NCBI RefSeq assembly: GCF_000165425.1
Contig: NW_001798985.1
Span: 62,001 to 126,000 of the forward strand
Direction: 5' to 3'
DNA from: Paramecium tetraurelia
Lineage: Eukaryota; Ciliophora; Oligohymenophorea; Peniculida; Parameciidae
DNA: 64,000 bases
In this document: in pieces, positions 1-13,392 of the stretch
Numbering within the stretch: the first letter of the stretch is position 1
How the letters are laid out: every line of letters begins with the position of its first letter
Made by a program: the position numbers and the translations under genes
Notes under the pieces: generated by a model
What the model was told of the DNA's origin: nothing
The model's input: the letters and a program-made list of their open reading frames with translations, nothing else
Database searches by the model: none

Positions 1-11
1 TATCCTTCACT

Positions 12-465
12 ATGGCCAGCAGTCAGTCTCCAAAATAATTGGAGAACCTGTAAATAAATTTGAGCAACGGAAACTTCTATCAAAAGAAATATCTATTCAA
101 AGTCAATAACCAAAGACTCGCTCTATACGATCCTTTTGCTATCAGATACTCGAGGAACATTGAGCATTTAGTTGGTGAAGTCAATTTACATGCATATTTA
201 ATACCAACATTCACAGCAACCATTATAGGCATTCTAAATATCGAGTAAGTGCATCATCCTATTCTCTAGTCTCCATGAGTACTTGAATGTTGTGTTCTGG
301 CAGTTGGGATGTAAGGACTCGATCGAACCATTCATGAAGAAGTTGAGAGACATCGTTTACGAGAATGGAGTCATTGATTCTAAGTGCGATAGACTGATTG
401 CCATTTCTAGGAATCTATACAGTGGATAAGAGAAGCTTAAATTATGGGCCAAAAGATGGTTCTGA
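12..465 (+). CDS. Unknown protein, possibly 5'-truncated
   Basis: Frame open from the window edge; first ATG at 12, stop TGA at 463-465. One 25-nt GTAAGT...TAG intron at 245-269 joins the halves and leaves exactly 142 codons. The protein contains LALYDPFAIRYSRNIEH and a C-terminal stretch rich in K, L and W. I see no signal peptide, membrane segment or known domain. TAA and TAG occur in frame as glutamine. The real start may lie left of the window, since the frame stays open to the edge. Confidence 0.6.
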
Positions 466-574
466 TATGTTTTTTATGAATTATTATGAAATTTAATCGT
501 TTCTTAAAACAGATCGAAAATGTCATCATATAAATAAACTTAATATCTAATTACTAAATTTGATTTCCATAATT

Positions 575-2372
575 ATGAGTTAAAAATTTACAAAGGAACA
601 ATAATTATTAATTGAAGAAATCATTAACAAAGGATACAACCAAGAAGACTTCGAGTACTTCGTGCTTCAGAAGGAACCAGAAAAAGGTACCGCAGCATAT
701 TTCAATTAGGTCATGATTTAAGCGAATGGACTTATGGCGAATTATTGAGCATCATCTAGCAATATCAGCTAGAAAGTATTCCTTACAACATAAATTAAGA
801 ATAAGACCAATTACAGGTCTAAACCCCATTGATAGAACCTGAATCTCCAGAGATCATAGGCTCCTTTTCATTTATTGAAAAGGAAGTATATGCATAAAAT
901 TAAAAATAAGAAGCTATCAAAATTGTACATCTTCACTTATTATATAATTAGAATGATAAGATGCATATCTTACCATACGAAAAAACTATTAAATGCAAAC
1001 AACTATATTTTTTTATTGATGAAAATGTGGAGTTGTAATTTGAAATCAGCGCGTAATTTTCAGAGTATTACTTTAGACCAATCGAAGAGAGAGGAGGAAT
1101 CCTAGATTTCTTTTCAAAATAGATCGTGTTTCCCATTTAAGTTAATCCAATGGAATGGAAGATCAAGAGAACCCTTTAAGATTTTGCCCAATTGAGAAAT
1201 GTACTTTGTGCAGCCTTTCCAGAATTCATTGTATTATTATCATCTACTCTAGTTACCCTCATTTCCATACAAAGACATTGATGACTACGATATAATCATG
1301 AAGGAGCAGTAGAACATAATAAAAGTGCTTACTGTATTATCGATATTTAAATTCACAGATTTTCCTGTAAATCTACAATAAGAAACCTATCATCAGAACC
1401 ATAGCTCCCAGTTTGCATTTCCTGAATGAAACCAATCCCAAATAATTCTAATCAAAGTTTTACAATCAGTAAACTTTCATTAAGTAATATAATCTCAATC
1501 AAAAATAATCAAAGACAGGAACGCTATCAGTTCAATTCAATTAGAATCAATACCAAAAATACAAAGATTACTACTCCTATCTTAATTCAGAATAGGCAAA
1601 TTATGATATTATCTAAAAACATTTGGAATAATTTGCCGAATTCACTTACAAAGGGCAATAGAACTTGGGGTTTTCAATTGAAATGATCCAACAGTTATGC
1701 GTTTCACTTCCTCAATACTTTGAAGCCTAAGAATTTGGAAAAGCCTTGAGCATGATTAAGTCTCACTTTGTAACATCGATTATCATTAATCTAGTAAACC
1801 TAAAAAGACTTTATCTTGAGATCCACCAAACAAATAATGGATGTGTTGTTGATTACACTTGTGAAATTCAAGAATTCTAGATAATAACTCTTCGAATTGA
1901 AATCAAATCTCAATGAGACATTTCAAAACTTTTCAAATGAGTTCTTTCTCTTAGAAAAACGAAAAGAAGAACTATTCACATTAAGTTGATCTTTTCTTAT
2001 ATTTTAGAGGACTTGCAGAAATGGGGGTTGAATTCTGAGATACAATCTAAAATCGACATCAATAGGTGTTTCACAGACATTAAATATGCCAAAGAAATCA
2101 TGCTACCCAAGGAGACCTTTTATGTTAATGAAAAGAGAGACTAGTATGTGTATATGTTGAATCATTTCAATGAGTAATTCGATCAACAATTTATGATTGA
2201 AACTGATAAACTGTTAAATGAGGTCCGTTTCTACTTAGATAATATGCGGTATTACACCAATAATCAAGTATTTTGTGATTGTGAAACCTAGTTATAAAAT
2301 TGGGATTTTCTCATTTAGGAATATGAAGTATATAAATTTCAATATAGTTAAAAATTGAGTGTGAATGGATGA
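575..2372 (+). CDS. PX-domain protein (sorting nexin-like)
   Basis: Predicted 559 residues after removing five introns of 22-25 nt (first at 687-709); the total divides by three. A conserved-looking N-terminal segment (about 1-60) is followed by a PX domain at about 110-270. It carries W-x-I-x-R-T-L-x-D-F near residue 190 and LPSFPYKD, matching the family's proline-rich phosphoinositide-binding loop. The C-terminal half (about 330-559) is helical and charged, as expected for a BAR-like or coiled-coil region. PX proteins bind phosphoinositides on endosomal membranes and sort cargo; that role here is inference. The last intron starts GTTGAT rather than GTA, so that junction is less sure. The gene ends 31 bp from the convergent gene at 2404. 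Confidence 0.75.
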
Positions 2373-2403
2373 AAGATTTATGTTAATATTTAATAAAATA
2401 AGA

Positions 2404-5400
2404 TCAATTTATGAATTATTCTGACAACGAATGCAACTTCTATTCCTTCTTTGATTTTATGCTATTGACTGACCCAAAAATGCTTTCATTGTCCTTGTCC
2501 AATAACTATTGAGATGACTACGTTCGAGAGTCTTATTGGTTCTATAGCAATATAGCAGATTACTAAGATTTCAAGACTCCCTCCAATCTCAATCGGTTTA
2601 AATCACTCTCATGTGATTAGAACATGACATGTTCCACAGTCTTACTCAATGACAAACTCACTCTTAGATTTTGCTATTACAATATACTGGGACTATATTC
2701 TGATTTGATATTCTCCTCCTCCTCTTAGATCTTATAAATAAAACTGGCCTTCTGCTCCGATTGAATCTCCTAAGACTTAAACATATTGTCATTTGAAATC
2801 TTTCTATAAGTTTGTTGCTCTGATTTTACTTCCTATTTCTCCTCCGATTTTATCTGGATTTACTCTATAGTTTTTCTGGAATTAATCAAAGAAACCTTCC
2901 TGCTCTCAGAACTTATCCCCTTCGATCTTTATGATTTGAGATGATTCGAGCCAAGCAATTAATTTTCAAACTTTAAAGATTCCTTTGCCGACTTCCCTCT
3001 TGAAGAATTAGGTGAGTCATCTAAGTATTCAACTGAAGGAAAGAGTTCTCTGATTGGGTCAAACAATCTCTTTATTTCGTTTCTACTGCCTTTGCCAAAA
3101 TACATAGTGATGTCTTGACTTTAAGGGAACTTGGGCTTAAGAAATTATATAATAGGACACTCCTTCTGAAATGGGAATATTTGATCCATCGGTCTAAAGG
3201 GTGTTGCAGATTAAATGATTTAGAGTAGTTTCAATTGCTTTTTTGCAACTCTTGATAGATGACTATCTTCCAAAAACTTTTAGATATAGATTTATTGATA
3301 GCGCTCTAAAATATTCTAGATTCCTGTTTTTTGAGCAAGAGATAACAGTTATTCCACAATTTCATCCTAGTCAGATGAATTAGTAAGGTGCAGATTATAT
3401 TTGTATCTAATTTTTGAGTACTCATAATAAAGACTAAAATACTCTGGCTTTTCTTTTGATAACAAGACCAAATAAGAGAGTATGTTCTGATAACACTCCA
3501 AACTTTAGTCATCTTAAAAGGTGAATATCAATTTATTGAATTTCTGTCTGTATGAATGCAATCTCAACTATGCAGATGAAATCGATATTCCTACTATTTC
3601 AGAATATAGTATGGATTACACAAATGACGTGCCTTGGTAAATTTATATTCCGTGATAATTTACTATCATCTCACAATTTTCTTTTTCAAAATTCACTTAA
3701 TAAATTGACCCATTAAAACAAGGATTGAATGATAGAATGATTTTAATCAATTTAGTTAGTTATGTTTAATCAAAATAAGCAAATTAAGCAATCATTTCCT
3801 AATGCTAATTGATTAAATCATCTATGTCTATTTAACCTCTTAAGTGAACTGGTATAAACTGGATGTAATTGTAAATATTGATGTCTTATGTGTTCTGTTG
3901 TTCATCATTTATTGATTCTATGCACATCAGTATGATTATAATCTTATTGATGCTTTCACTGTTATAATGCTAACAGATGTAAGGATAATTGATGAACTAA
4001 TTGGTAATCTCTTAAATCGATTGAATTTCAACACAATCCATACAAAAGATTCTCCTTCTCAGTTCAATTGAGAGCACATTATACTCTTAACTAATACGAG
4101 AGACATGTTCCCAAAAGCCCAATTAACCAAGAAGAGGGATGTCCAAATACTTTAAGACATTACCAGATCCTTATTATTACTCTTGCTTGAACTCCACTCT
4201 CACATACAGCCACAAACCTCCTTTATCCTTCTCAGATACTTCCTCATATATTTGATTCATAACCTCTGAAACAGTTGCATACCCATCGAATTCAACTTAG
4301 AGTATCTTCGAATGTAGATAGTGTATCATAATCTTAGGCTTAGTGAATCTGAAATTGATTTCCTATATTGAAGGTAACCAATAGATCATAGGAGCATTGT
4401 TTATCCACGCAGTCATCAACTGATGAAATTTTAACTCTTGGTAGGTACTTATTAACCAATCGTATAGTGGTTACATTAAGGTTCTCGAAGGACTCAGATA
4501 ATGCAAAAACAATGAGAACAATTTCGAAAAACTAGTTTCCTTTACTTTCAATTATGTCATAATAAGGAATATGTAGAGGTCGTCAGCCAACAAACATGGA
4601 CAAGGAGAATTACTGCAAATATCAATAACAAGATGAACTGAATTTAGTACAGAATTGTTATCGTAATTCTCACTTCCCATAATCACAACCTAAGAGACAA
4701 TGTGCTTTAACTATTTGATTAATTCACTTTATGCAAACACATAGATAGGATCCTCAATATCTAATTGCTGAATGCGATTTAGATAAGGATATTCAAAAAT
4801 ATGTTTTGATTAAATGAATTCTCGATTGCTGGGTTCAGGTAAAGTAATTCTTAGATGTTTTATCTTTAAGTCAGAGATTTAATATCTGTGTTCACAATTT
4901 AGTTGTTTTACATCAATATCTTCGATTATTTCATCTAACTTCATTTCAGTGTAATTGTGAGACATCTTCTCTAAATAGTACCTTAATTGCTATTTACGAT
5001 ATTGAGCAGAATAGTAGTTCACAACCACTCGAACCAAATTGAGCTAGTGTTCTTCTGAATTCTCATTCCAGATATTTTAATTGAAATTTTCAAAATGATT
5101 GTATACTATATACTTCGCTCTCCTTTAACCCAGTCTGGCAAAGTACAATATCTTTTCATTCTCCACTTTATCAAAATCCAATATGTTGTATGTATTGATA
5201 AGAGTCTTATCCTAATATGAGTTCTGATATATGATAATTTTTGTCAGAGTCTCCAGATATTATTCATATTCCTGTATTGAAATTTGAGTCAAATCGTAGT
5301 AACTTGTGTTGAGGGGATGTAAAAGGAGAGTGGGTGCAACTGGTAATTGTTGCTGTAATTATTTCGATGCATATTCCTTATCTCTAAAAATAAATTAAGT

Positions 5401-7494
5401 TGAATCGTTTAATAGATCATCATAGTATTCAAATTACCATACATAATCTTAGTACACTAATCGTCTTATTATGGTTTCTCTTTCTAATTTCAATTGCAAC
5501 AAGAAATCAATTGGAGTCCCCCTAATATCCAGTCTATGACATAATGCTATCAAATCATCAAGTTCTTTATTGATCTTACTCTCTTCAACCTGAAAGTTAA
5601 GCAGTTTGTTGATTCTATTTTCAATCAATTGCAATTTCCTTGACAATTTCACATATTTTTCTTTGAATATGGTAATGTCCATTCCTAAATTAAATGAAGA
5701 GAAGGTCAAGAAACTAATTGAGTAATTGTCTCTAAATAGGATTGCATCATTGAGCTTACTCCAAATCATCTGTAATAATTGATTTACTATTGTGTGCGAG
5801 ATGTTATATTAAAATGTCTTAATTTCCTCAGTGATCTGATAGATTTCTTCCACTGGAGGATCATTATTATTTAATTGTAAAACTTACAGGATCTATTCCT
5901 CCTTATTTCTTATCTCTTACAATACTTTAGCATTTGAGGGGAGTTGCTTTTTCGTTTGTTTTTTAAGGAAAGTGATTTAGTGTCTCTAAGGCAATTGGGG
6001 TGGGAAATTGAATTGAATTGTTTGTTTTTAATACAATGTTGGATGATGTTAAATGTGTTGTTATGGCTATTTCAAAATAGAGTGACCTCTCCTGGCTTGG
6101 GATCCCTATAATTCCTGAGATTCTTCGAAAATGATTTCTTAATGATGGTTCTTCTTTAGATTGAACAGTTACTCTACCACATGTTAGGTGTAGGGCAAGG
6201 GATATATTTTATATACAAGATGTGGCTTTGCCTTTTTAGAGAATAAATTAAACAAAGACATTTGACCATCTTTGGAATATCGATTGTAACTAAGATTGAT
6301 GTTCACAATCTAACAATTATCATCTTTTATAATTCTATTCTCAATGATGGGGATGCTGGAGTCATTCAATTAATTTTAGCTTAAATCGATAGAGACCTTA
6401 TTTAGAATGGCTCCTGCTTTGAGTAGGAAGATCTCTAAGTACTATTCCTTACCTTGTAAGACATTGGCAGACAGATTGATGTAATTGATATCTAAGCACT
6501 TTTCAAAGAGCATCGCAATTGAATCGATGCCTCTGTCATCCACTGCGTTTTGGCTGAAGTCTAATTGCTAGAGATAAGGTCGTTTCTTAAGGATTGGTGC
6601 AATTTCCTAGATCATGATTGACTTAAGATTACAATTTTTGAGGGTTAAATTAATGATCTAATCTGGCTTAATAGATTCCAACAGCAATTCCAGTGATTTC
6701 AGGTGTTCATTCAAATTCAATCTGAAAATTAGGCCATTCACTAGATTGTTGCACTCACACAATATTTGATATGTCGAAATCAGGTTTTCATTGTTGCAAT
6801 CCAACTTAGCAATTACCTCAGTAACACTATCCTGTAGCCATGTGATTACATTCTGATTCAGTTGAATCTTCTTAGAATTTCTATCAGTGTAGTACTTTTG
6901 AAATGCATTCCCAACTATTATGGATCTAAAGAATTTTAAATTATCCGCTTAATTTTACGCTATCAAATATTACACTTGCTTGCTCAGTTTATTGATCAAA
7001 CATATAGCTTATCCCTAAATTGATGATATGCTGGTGTTGTATCCATCCTTCGACAAATAATTAACCAACTACTCGATCGGGATCATGAACACTTATTTAT
7101 CTGAAACCTATTGCACTTAAAGGGGAGGCGCTGTAACAGAGTCCGGATCTAGTTTGTTCTGCTTAATATATTGCATTCTCTCCTATATCTGCGGTATGGT
7201 GGATGGCAAATCCTTATAATTGGTCCAATCCTCATTGATCTTTGGTGTTTTTATGGTGTAATTCGTGTATGGGAAATAGTAGATGTATGTGTCTGTCACA
7301 ATGATGCGTTTCATCTACCACAAGGATTCATTTTCATTCACTCCTGCACACAAACAATGGAAATTGCCCATATATAATAATCTTTCTGAACCTCGCATAT
7401 ATTTATTATATATAAAATTACTATTTAAATCAACTACATACACTATGGCATTCTCAATAAACCATTTCCTAAATAGTTTCTATCCCCCCATCAT
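2404..7494 (-). CDS. LRR-MyTH4-FERM-like protein, motorless
   Basis: A single uninterrupted frame of 1,696 codons, notable where most genes carry introns. In order: an N-terminal beta-rich region with MKRIIVTDTYIYYFP (about 70-85), which could be a PH-like fold; leucine-rich repeats at about 260-420 (LTLKNCNLKS, LQQLDFSQNAV, INLSANVLQ, IDLSQNQLND, INLSYNRYS); a Q/H-rich linker; a helical segment near 580-690; a MyTH4-like block at about 900-1045 (ADDLYIFLIMTQLK, HYLSPSRTLMQ); a FERM-like block at about 1065-1360 (ILQVEFDGYATVSEVMNQI, then a PH-like F3 lobe); and a disordered S/Q/E-rich tail. MyTH4-FERM modules normally sit in myosin or kinesin tails and link motors to membranes. No motor domain is present. 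Start chosen at the double ATG at 7489-7494. Confidence 0.75.
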
Positions 7495-7712
7495 GGCATT
7501 TACAATATGGGAATAGAAGTGTGGAAATTAGCTAAATTATTTTGTTGATTGATGTTATATAAAAAGTTTAAAAGATAACTATAAATTTTTGTGTATTTAT
7601 ATAGTTTAAAATAATAAGGTTGTTTGATATTAAATTATCTACAGTGTGTTTATTTAAACTAATTGATATTTTGGTTCTATTGATAACAATATTTCCAATA
7701 ATTTATTTATTA

Positions 7713-10700
7713 ATGAATAGACAATATGTGTTGCCAAAGTATCAGGAAATATTGTTGGACTATATGGAGAAAGTGAGGAAGACTATTCCCAAACAGTATC
7801 CTTCCTTCAAAGACTTTTTGAACAAAATGATTGGTATGTATGGAGTTAAGAAACTAAGATCTTGTGAAATGTGAACGTCTGCCGAAATTGGGTAAGCACA
7901 ATGTGGTTTTCAGATTGACGATCAATATGAGATAACCAAAACTCACTTAATTGGCCTTGTCCACCTTATTTGTAATGAATTAATGATTGATCCAAATAGA
8001 GATTGGTTTCAAATGGTTTTATCGATGGCAGAATAGAGGACACTTCACAAGAATTCTATACTGATGAATTTTCAGAACTCTTCAATGATTCCAGTTATAA
8101 CAAAGGCGAAAAAAGAGTATGACATTACATTTATAATCACTTAGACAATCATGGATGTCCTAATCAATTCAGTAACATCCTGTCTATTTGATAAGGATGA
8201 GATCATAATCCAAGGTCTAAAGTTGTTGGTTGCATTCGTTCTGAATCCCTATTGCTATGTAACATCACAAAACCTCACCCGAATTGTGAGGACGATAATC
8301 TTCTCATACACTCGTATACTATAATTTAAGCATAGGTTCTAGAACACAGAACGTCGATAGAAATACCAAGAATATGCTCTATCAGATTATCAATTACACA
8401 TTCTAAGCTGTGGAAGGAGAAGTACTTTCATTCATCATAATTTATTAGGTTTTCACAATTTAAAGAAACAAACGTAGAATGTCTATCAAAGAAGATTCAG
8501 TCTAAAAATTAACCCAATTGGTCATGCTCCAACTGGTCGATATGGTATGTTTGAATAAGACTTCATTGGATTTCTCTCCTCAATCCAACATCTTAAACGA
8601 AAAAAAACAACCTGCAGGCTACTTTGGTTATTGTGTGATGTGTAGAAAATCTGCCAATCTCTATTGCAAAGATCATAGAGTGCCTATTTGCTCTTTCATT
8701 TGCAAGCGTCAACACCAAGAATATGTAGAACAAGCTTAAAGTACTTACAGTGGAGCTGTGAAGTAATTCGAAGAAAACCTTGATTGTGCATTACAATTGT
8801 ATGATAGCTTATGCAATCTATTACTTAACAAAACAACCTTAGAATAAGCTAAAAACTAACAGATCATTCTTGAGTGTCTCTTGTATATTCTTGAAACTCC
8901 TGACTTTGTCTTGAGTAAAAATGAAAAGTTCATCAAAACAACCAAAGAAAGATTGTGCAATCAACTATTAAAGTATTGTTTAGAAACCGAGAAAACCTTG
9001 TATCAGTTTAGTTTCAGGATATTTTAACGATTAGTCAACATCATGAGAAAAAGCATTAAATACGAAATGGCCATCTTCATCAATTAAATCTATTTAAACA
9101 TACTTTTAAGTGCTAATTCAAATGTATTACACAAGCAAACTGCACTTGAGAGTTTATGCAGTATTTTGGAAAGACCAAAGACTGGATTGGAATTTTATAT
9201 CAATTACGACTGTCATACCAAGCATGAGTGTTTGATGTCCAAAATCATTAATACCTTCTATGAGATTATCGTGATCTCCATATATCAAAAAGCAGAATAC
9301 CAAATTCAAACTCAATAAGAAATTCTTTTAAAACACTTGGCCATCAAGGCTCTATCCTATGTTATGGATGGTTTAAATAAAGTGTTTGACAAATTTATCA
9401 TCACTCCCTCTGAAGAAATTGGATCGCCGTCAATGGAAGATCAAAATGCCAATCTCAACGACAATACGACTGTGATGTACATCAATCCAATCGAAATACA
9501 GAGATAACTGAAATAGGAAATCATGAAAGGATGTTAGCTCTTCAAGAAGAACCCTGATAAAGGAATCAAATACCTCCTAGATGCCTAGATCATTTAGAAT
9601 GAGTAATTTTATTTAATTAAATTAGTGCAAAAGAAATCGCTAAGTTCTTCAGAGAAAATTAGCAACAAGTAAGCAAAGATGCCATCGGAGCCTTCCTAGG
9701 AGGACATCAACAATTAAACATCAAAGTCTTAAGTGAATTCACTGATCTCTTGAAATTCAAGGACCTCACCGTTGAATAAGCCTTAAGGTATTACCTAGAC
9801 TAATTTACACTACCAGGAGAAGCCATGTAAGTAGATAGAGTAGTCTAAAAATTCTCAGATAGATATTACAAAGAAAACCCAAATTCAGCCTTCAAATCCA
9901 GTGGCAGCATTTACACCTACTGTTATCTATTGGTCATGTTACAAACTGATTTGCATAATCCCTCAGTTGCAGAAAAGATGAAGTTGAGTGATTTTCAAAA
10001 ATTGGCAAGATCTATCAACGACGGCGATGATCTACCATAGGATTACTTGACTCAAACTTACAATTCCATTCTGAAATAGCCCTTGGCTGTAAGAGAAAAG
10101 GAGAAAAGCCGTGTGTTCATGAAAGAATCTCTAACTCAAAGTATAAGAAAGAAATAGGATTTATTTTAGAGGGAAAAGGAAGCTCTACTTAAATAAGGAA
10201 GTGAATTAATTAAAACCAAACAAGATTCACATGAGACTCTTTATTAGATTATTAATTAGGATATGGCCTATTTAATCAAACCATTTTTGGAATGCATAGG
10301 CAAGCCTTCCTTTGAAATGTTCTTATTCGTATTCAACAATGATTAAATGGAGTAAGCCTCAAATCAATGCATTCAAGGGTTAGTCTTGTTTATTAAGTTA
10401 TGTTCTTTTTTTTCAATTCCTCTGCAGGATTACATGAACACTTTAATAAAGGCTACCAGACTTAATTAAGGTTAGATATCAAATAAACATATCAATTTGA
10501 TTAAATAAATCTTGTAAACCGTTCCCTTAATTGGAAATGGACTAAGGGAGAACGGATGGAAAAGTATTTTGAAAATGATTAGCAGACTTGATGAGATGAG
10601 AATGATATAGCAATCCAAGGATAATGTTGATGGATAAACCATTGCCATTTTGCCTGAATTATTATTGGAATCAGATCTAATTGATAAGATTTTTGTGTAA

Positions 10701-12688
10701 TCGAAACAATTAGACGATGAAGCAATTCAGGAATTTATTAATGCCCTATGTTTTATGTCCAAACAAGAAATATATCAAACTCATCCACGTCTCTTTTGTC
10801 TGTAAAAGTTAGTGGAAGTTTGTGATTACAATATGAAGAGGGTAAGTTTTGTATGGACTAAAATGTGGAATATAGTGAAGGATCATATTAACGAAGTGGC
10901 AGTGAAGGAAAAGAAAGTTGCAATGTTCACAGTAGACTCACTAAAATAGTTAAGCATTAAATTTCTTTAGAAGGATGAATTATATGATTTTTAATTCTAA
11001 AGAGATGTCTTAAAACCCTTTGAAACTATATTTTTATAGTCTAATTTAGAGGTCAAAGAATTCATACTTTCTTGTATCAATCACATTGTCTTAAATCATA
11101 AACATAACATCAGATCTGGATGGAGAATGATCTTCGGTTTAATAGCATTAGGTTTGAAAGAGGACAATGACAAGATTTGTAAAATTGCCTACCAGATACT
11201 CTCCTAAATCATGGAACATAATCTAGATCTATTGTAAGATGTGTTTATCGATCTCATTCAGACACTAAAGGTTTTAGCAGGCAAGAATCAAGAAGACATG
11301 GCGTTGGCATCCATTGATTTTACTATCAAATGTTTAGGATATCTATCAAAACAAGCATAGATAACACCCAAACTCAACTGGAACGAATTTGAAGAACCAG
11401 AAGCTACTGTTCGTAATGCATCCACAGCAGTTTAACTTGAAAAGATATGGATTCCCCTACTTGGAGTACTCTCAGGACTAGCAGGAGATAAGAGAAACAA
11501 AATATAGGCAAAGTCAATGGAAGCCTTGTTTGAATCCTTATAGCAATTCGGATATGCCTTTAGTGCAGAATTTTGGAAAATGGTCTTCAGTACTGTACTA
11601 AGACCTATTTTTGATGAAATTCAGTTTACTTTCCAATAAAATCATATAGTGGCCAACGCCAACAATGATTGGTTTAAGGATTCGTGTAAAAAGGGTTTCT
11701 CTTTAATCATCAACTTAATGAAGCGGTACTTTTAGAAATTAAGAGGGTTGCTATCTGAGTTTTTAAAACTATTTGAAAATTGTATTCAAAATTAAAATCT
11801 CAAATTGGCTAAATATAGCATTCTTTCAGTTAAGAATATGACACTTAAAATTGGAATGATGTTTAATGAAGAAGAATGGGAATAAATTGTTTAATTCATT
11901 GATAGGATGATTCGATTAACCACACCTACTAAACTATCAAGTTTTGCCAATCAATCCTTGACTTCAAGTAGAATGAGGAATATGATAGAAGATTGTTTCA
12001 TTTAATTCACTTCTTAACTTTTAATGATCTAAATAAGTATAGAGATCTTACAACATTTCAATCAAAAGTTAAATTTGCAATAATTATAAACAATTGAAAA
12101 TACATTCCTATATTCCTATTAATTTGCTGTCCAATTTAATTAATAGATCGATCAAAGATATCTAATATGGAAGTAAGGAGTCTTGCAAGACATGAAGTCC
12201 TTGCCTGGTCTGCTCAAATAGGAACGAGAAGCTTATGGTTGCATGATCATCATCAAAAAGTATAAGTTGAAGAACCATAACATTTTCGATTTTGACTCCT
12301 TGATTACACCAATTGATATTTTTATTAAGAAGCATGAAATGATTCGAACGAACACCCAATTCCCTGAGGAATAGGACTAGTAGATGCAAAAATTAAGACT
12401 ATAAGAAATTGAAAAAGATACTTAAAATTATAGACAATTATTGGATACTTATATATTACCTACACTTTGCGAATTAGATGATGAACATGTAAATTATATA
12501 AATACCCATTTTAGTTAAAACAAAACAACTAATAGTTATTCTTAATTTTATTAAAGGCCTTAAGCTATTCAAATGACTCCATCATCTGTAAAGACTGTGT
12601 TCGATGTTAAAAATGTTTATAATAAGAGAAGAGCAATTTAGATCAACAAATTCTTTAATTAGTTTAAAAATTATATGATTTGAAATGA
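7713..12688 (+). CDS. Large Arf guanine-nucleotide exchange factor (Sec7, BIG-type)
   Basis: Predicted 1,607 residues with six introns: 7834-7858, 7972-7999, 8117-8144, 8314-8335, 9603-9625 and 12489-12514. The N-terminus matches the DCB/HUS dimerisation region (PKLTQLALSTLFRLVSNG). The Sec7 domain (about 580-745) has KGIKYLLDAQ, FTLPGEAMQVDRVVQKF with the catalytic glutamate near residue 660, LVMLQTDLHNPSV and ARSINDGDDLP, all hallmarks of active Arf exchange. The C-terminal half carries HDS-type helical repeats (INHIVLNHKHNIRSGWRMIF). Such proteins load GTP on Arf at Golgi or endosomes to recruit coats and sit in the cytosol and on membranes. The 7834-7858 intron ends AAG, not TAG. Its start lies about 220 bp from the divergent LRR gene's start. 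Confidence 0.9.
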
Positions 12689-13257
12689 ATTAATCTTTGA
12701 TATGTTTTGAAATAATAATTTATTTATATAAACACTCATCTTCTTTTCTTAATTAATAGTGAAGGATTATCTTCTCTTTTTATTAGAAAAATTCAAAATT
12801 TAAATTGCGTGATTTGTATAATATTTAATTTTATACAAATTTAGATAATGATTTATTCTCATTCTTGTTTGCATTTGAATTATGAAATTAAATATTTAAA
12901 TTATCATTTCTAATTTATCCAATCAAAATCTTAATAGTACAATCTTTAGTTAAATTGCTATCTTTTTATTATTCTCCTTTAAAAACCAGATAGCAACACG
13001 ATTTATTTGTTGAATACACAATCTCCCTTCAATAACCCATTACTAATCATTTAAAAACTAATGACATCTCACTTTCAATTATTAATCCATTTCATCTATT
13101 TAATTCATCTGAAATCAATGCAAGCGAGTACCATCAGTAGTTAAGAGTAATTTGACCCTTTATTATATACTCTTATCTTAACTAGTATTCAATTAAATAA
13201 TGTTTGCATAAAAAGGAAGATAAATAAATCAATTATAATGCGAAAAATAAAAAATTA
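12689..13257. other. AT-rich intergenic stretch
   Basis: About 570 bp between the Arf-GEF stop and the tRNA. All six frames are broken by TGA at short intervals and I found no intron path that opens a frame. The end next to the tRNA would hold its pol III terminator: the tRNA strand runs into a T-rich run just past the 3' end. Confidence 0.5.
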
Positions 13258-13329
13258 TTCCGATACCGGGGATTGAACCCGGGTCCCCAGGGTGAGAACC
13301 TGATATCCTAACCACTAGACTATACCGGA
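13258..13329 (-). tRNA. tRNA-Glu(CUC): tRNA-Glu (anticodon CUC)
   Basis: A 72-nt cloverleaf. The acceptor stem pairs TCCGGTA with TATCGGA (one G-T pair), with discriminator A. The D arm is TAGTCTAGTGGTTAGGATA, with internal A-box character. The anticodon stem TCAGG/CCTGG encloses the loop TTCTCAC, giving CUC, glutamate. The T arm GGGTTCAATCC forms the B box. CCA is not encoded, as usual for eukaryotes. A T-rich run follows the 3' end on the transcribed strand. This is a normal Glu tRNA, not one of the suppressor-like glutamine tRNAs the genetic code requires. Confidence 0.95.
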
Positions 13330-13392
13330 ACTGTTAATGATTTTGGAGGGATCAACATTTTATATGAAATAAGCTATGATTTGATTAATAAA

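Noticed and set aside
5449..5769. Separate 106-residue minus-strand gene
   Set aside because: It is an internal piece of the 1,696-codon gene at 2404-7494, split only when TAA/TAG are read as stops.
13258..13329. Glutamine tRNA reading TAA/TAG
   Set aside because: The anticodon loop gives CUC, a normal glutamate tRNA.
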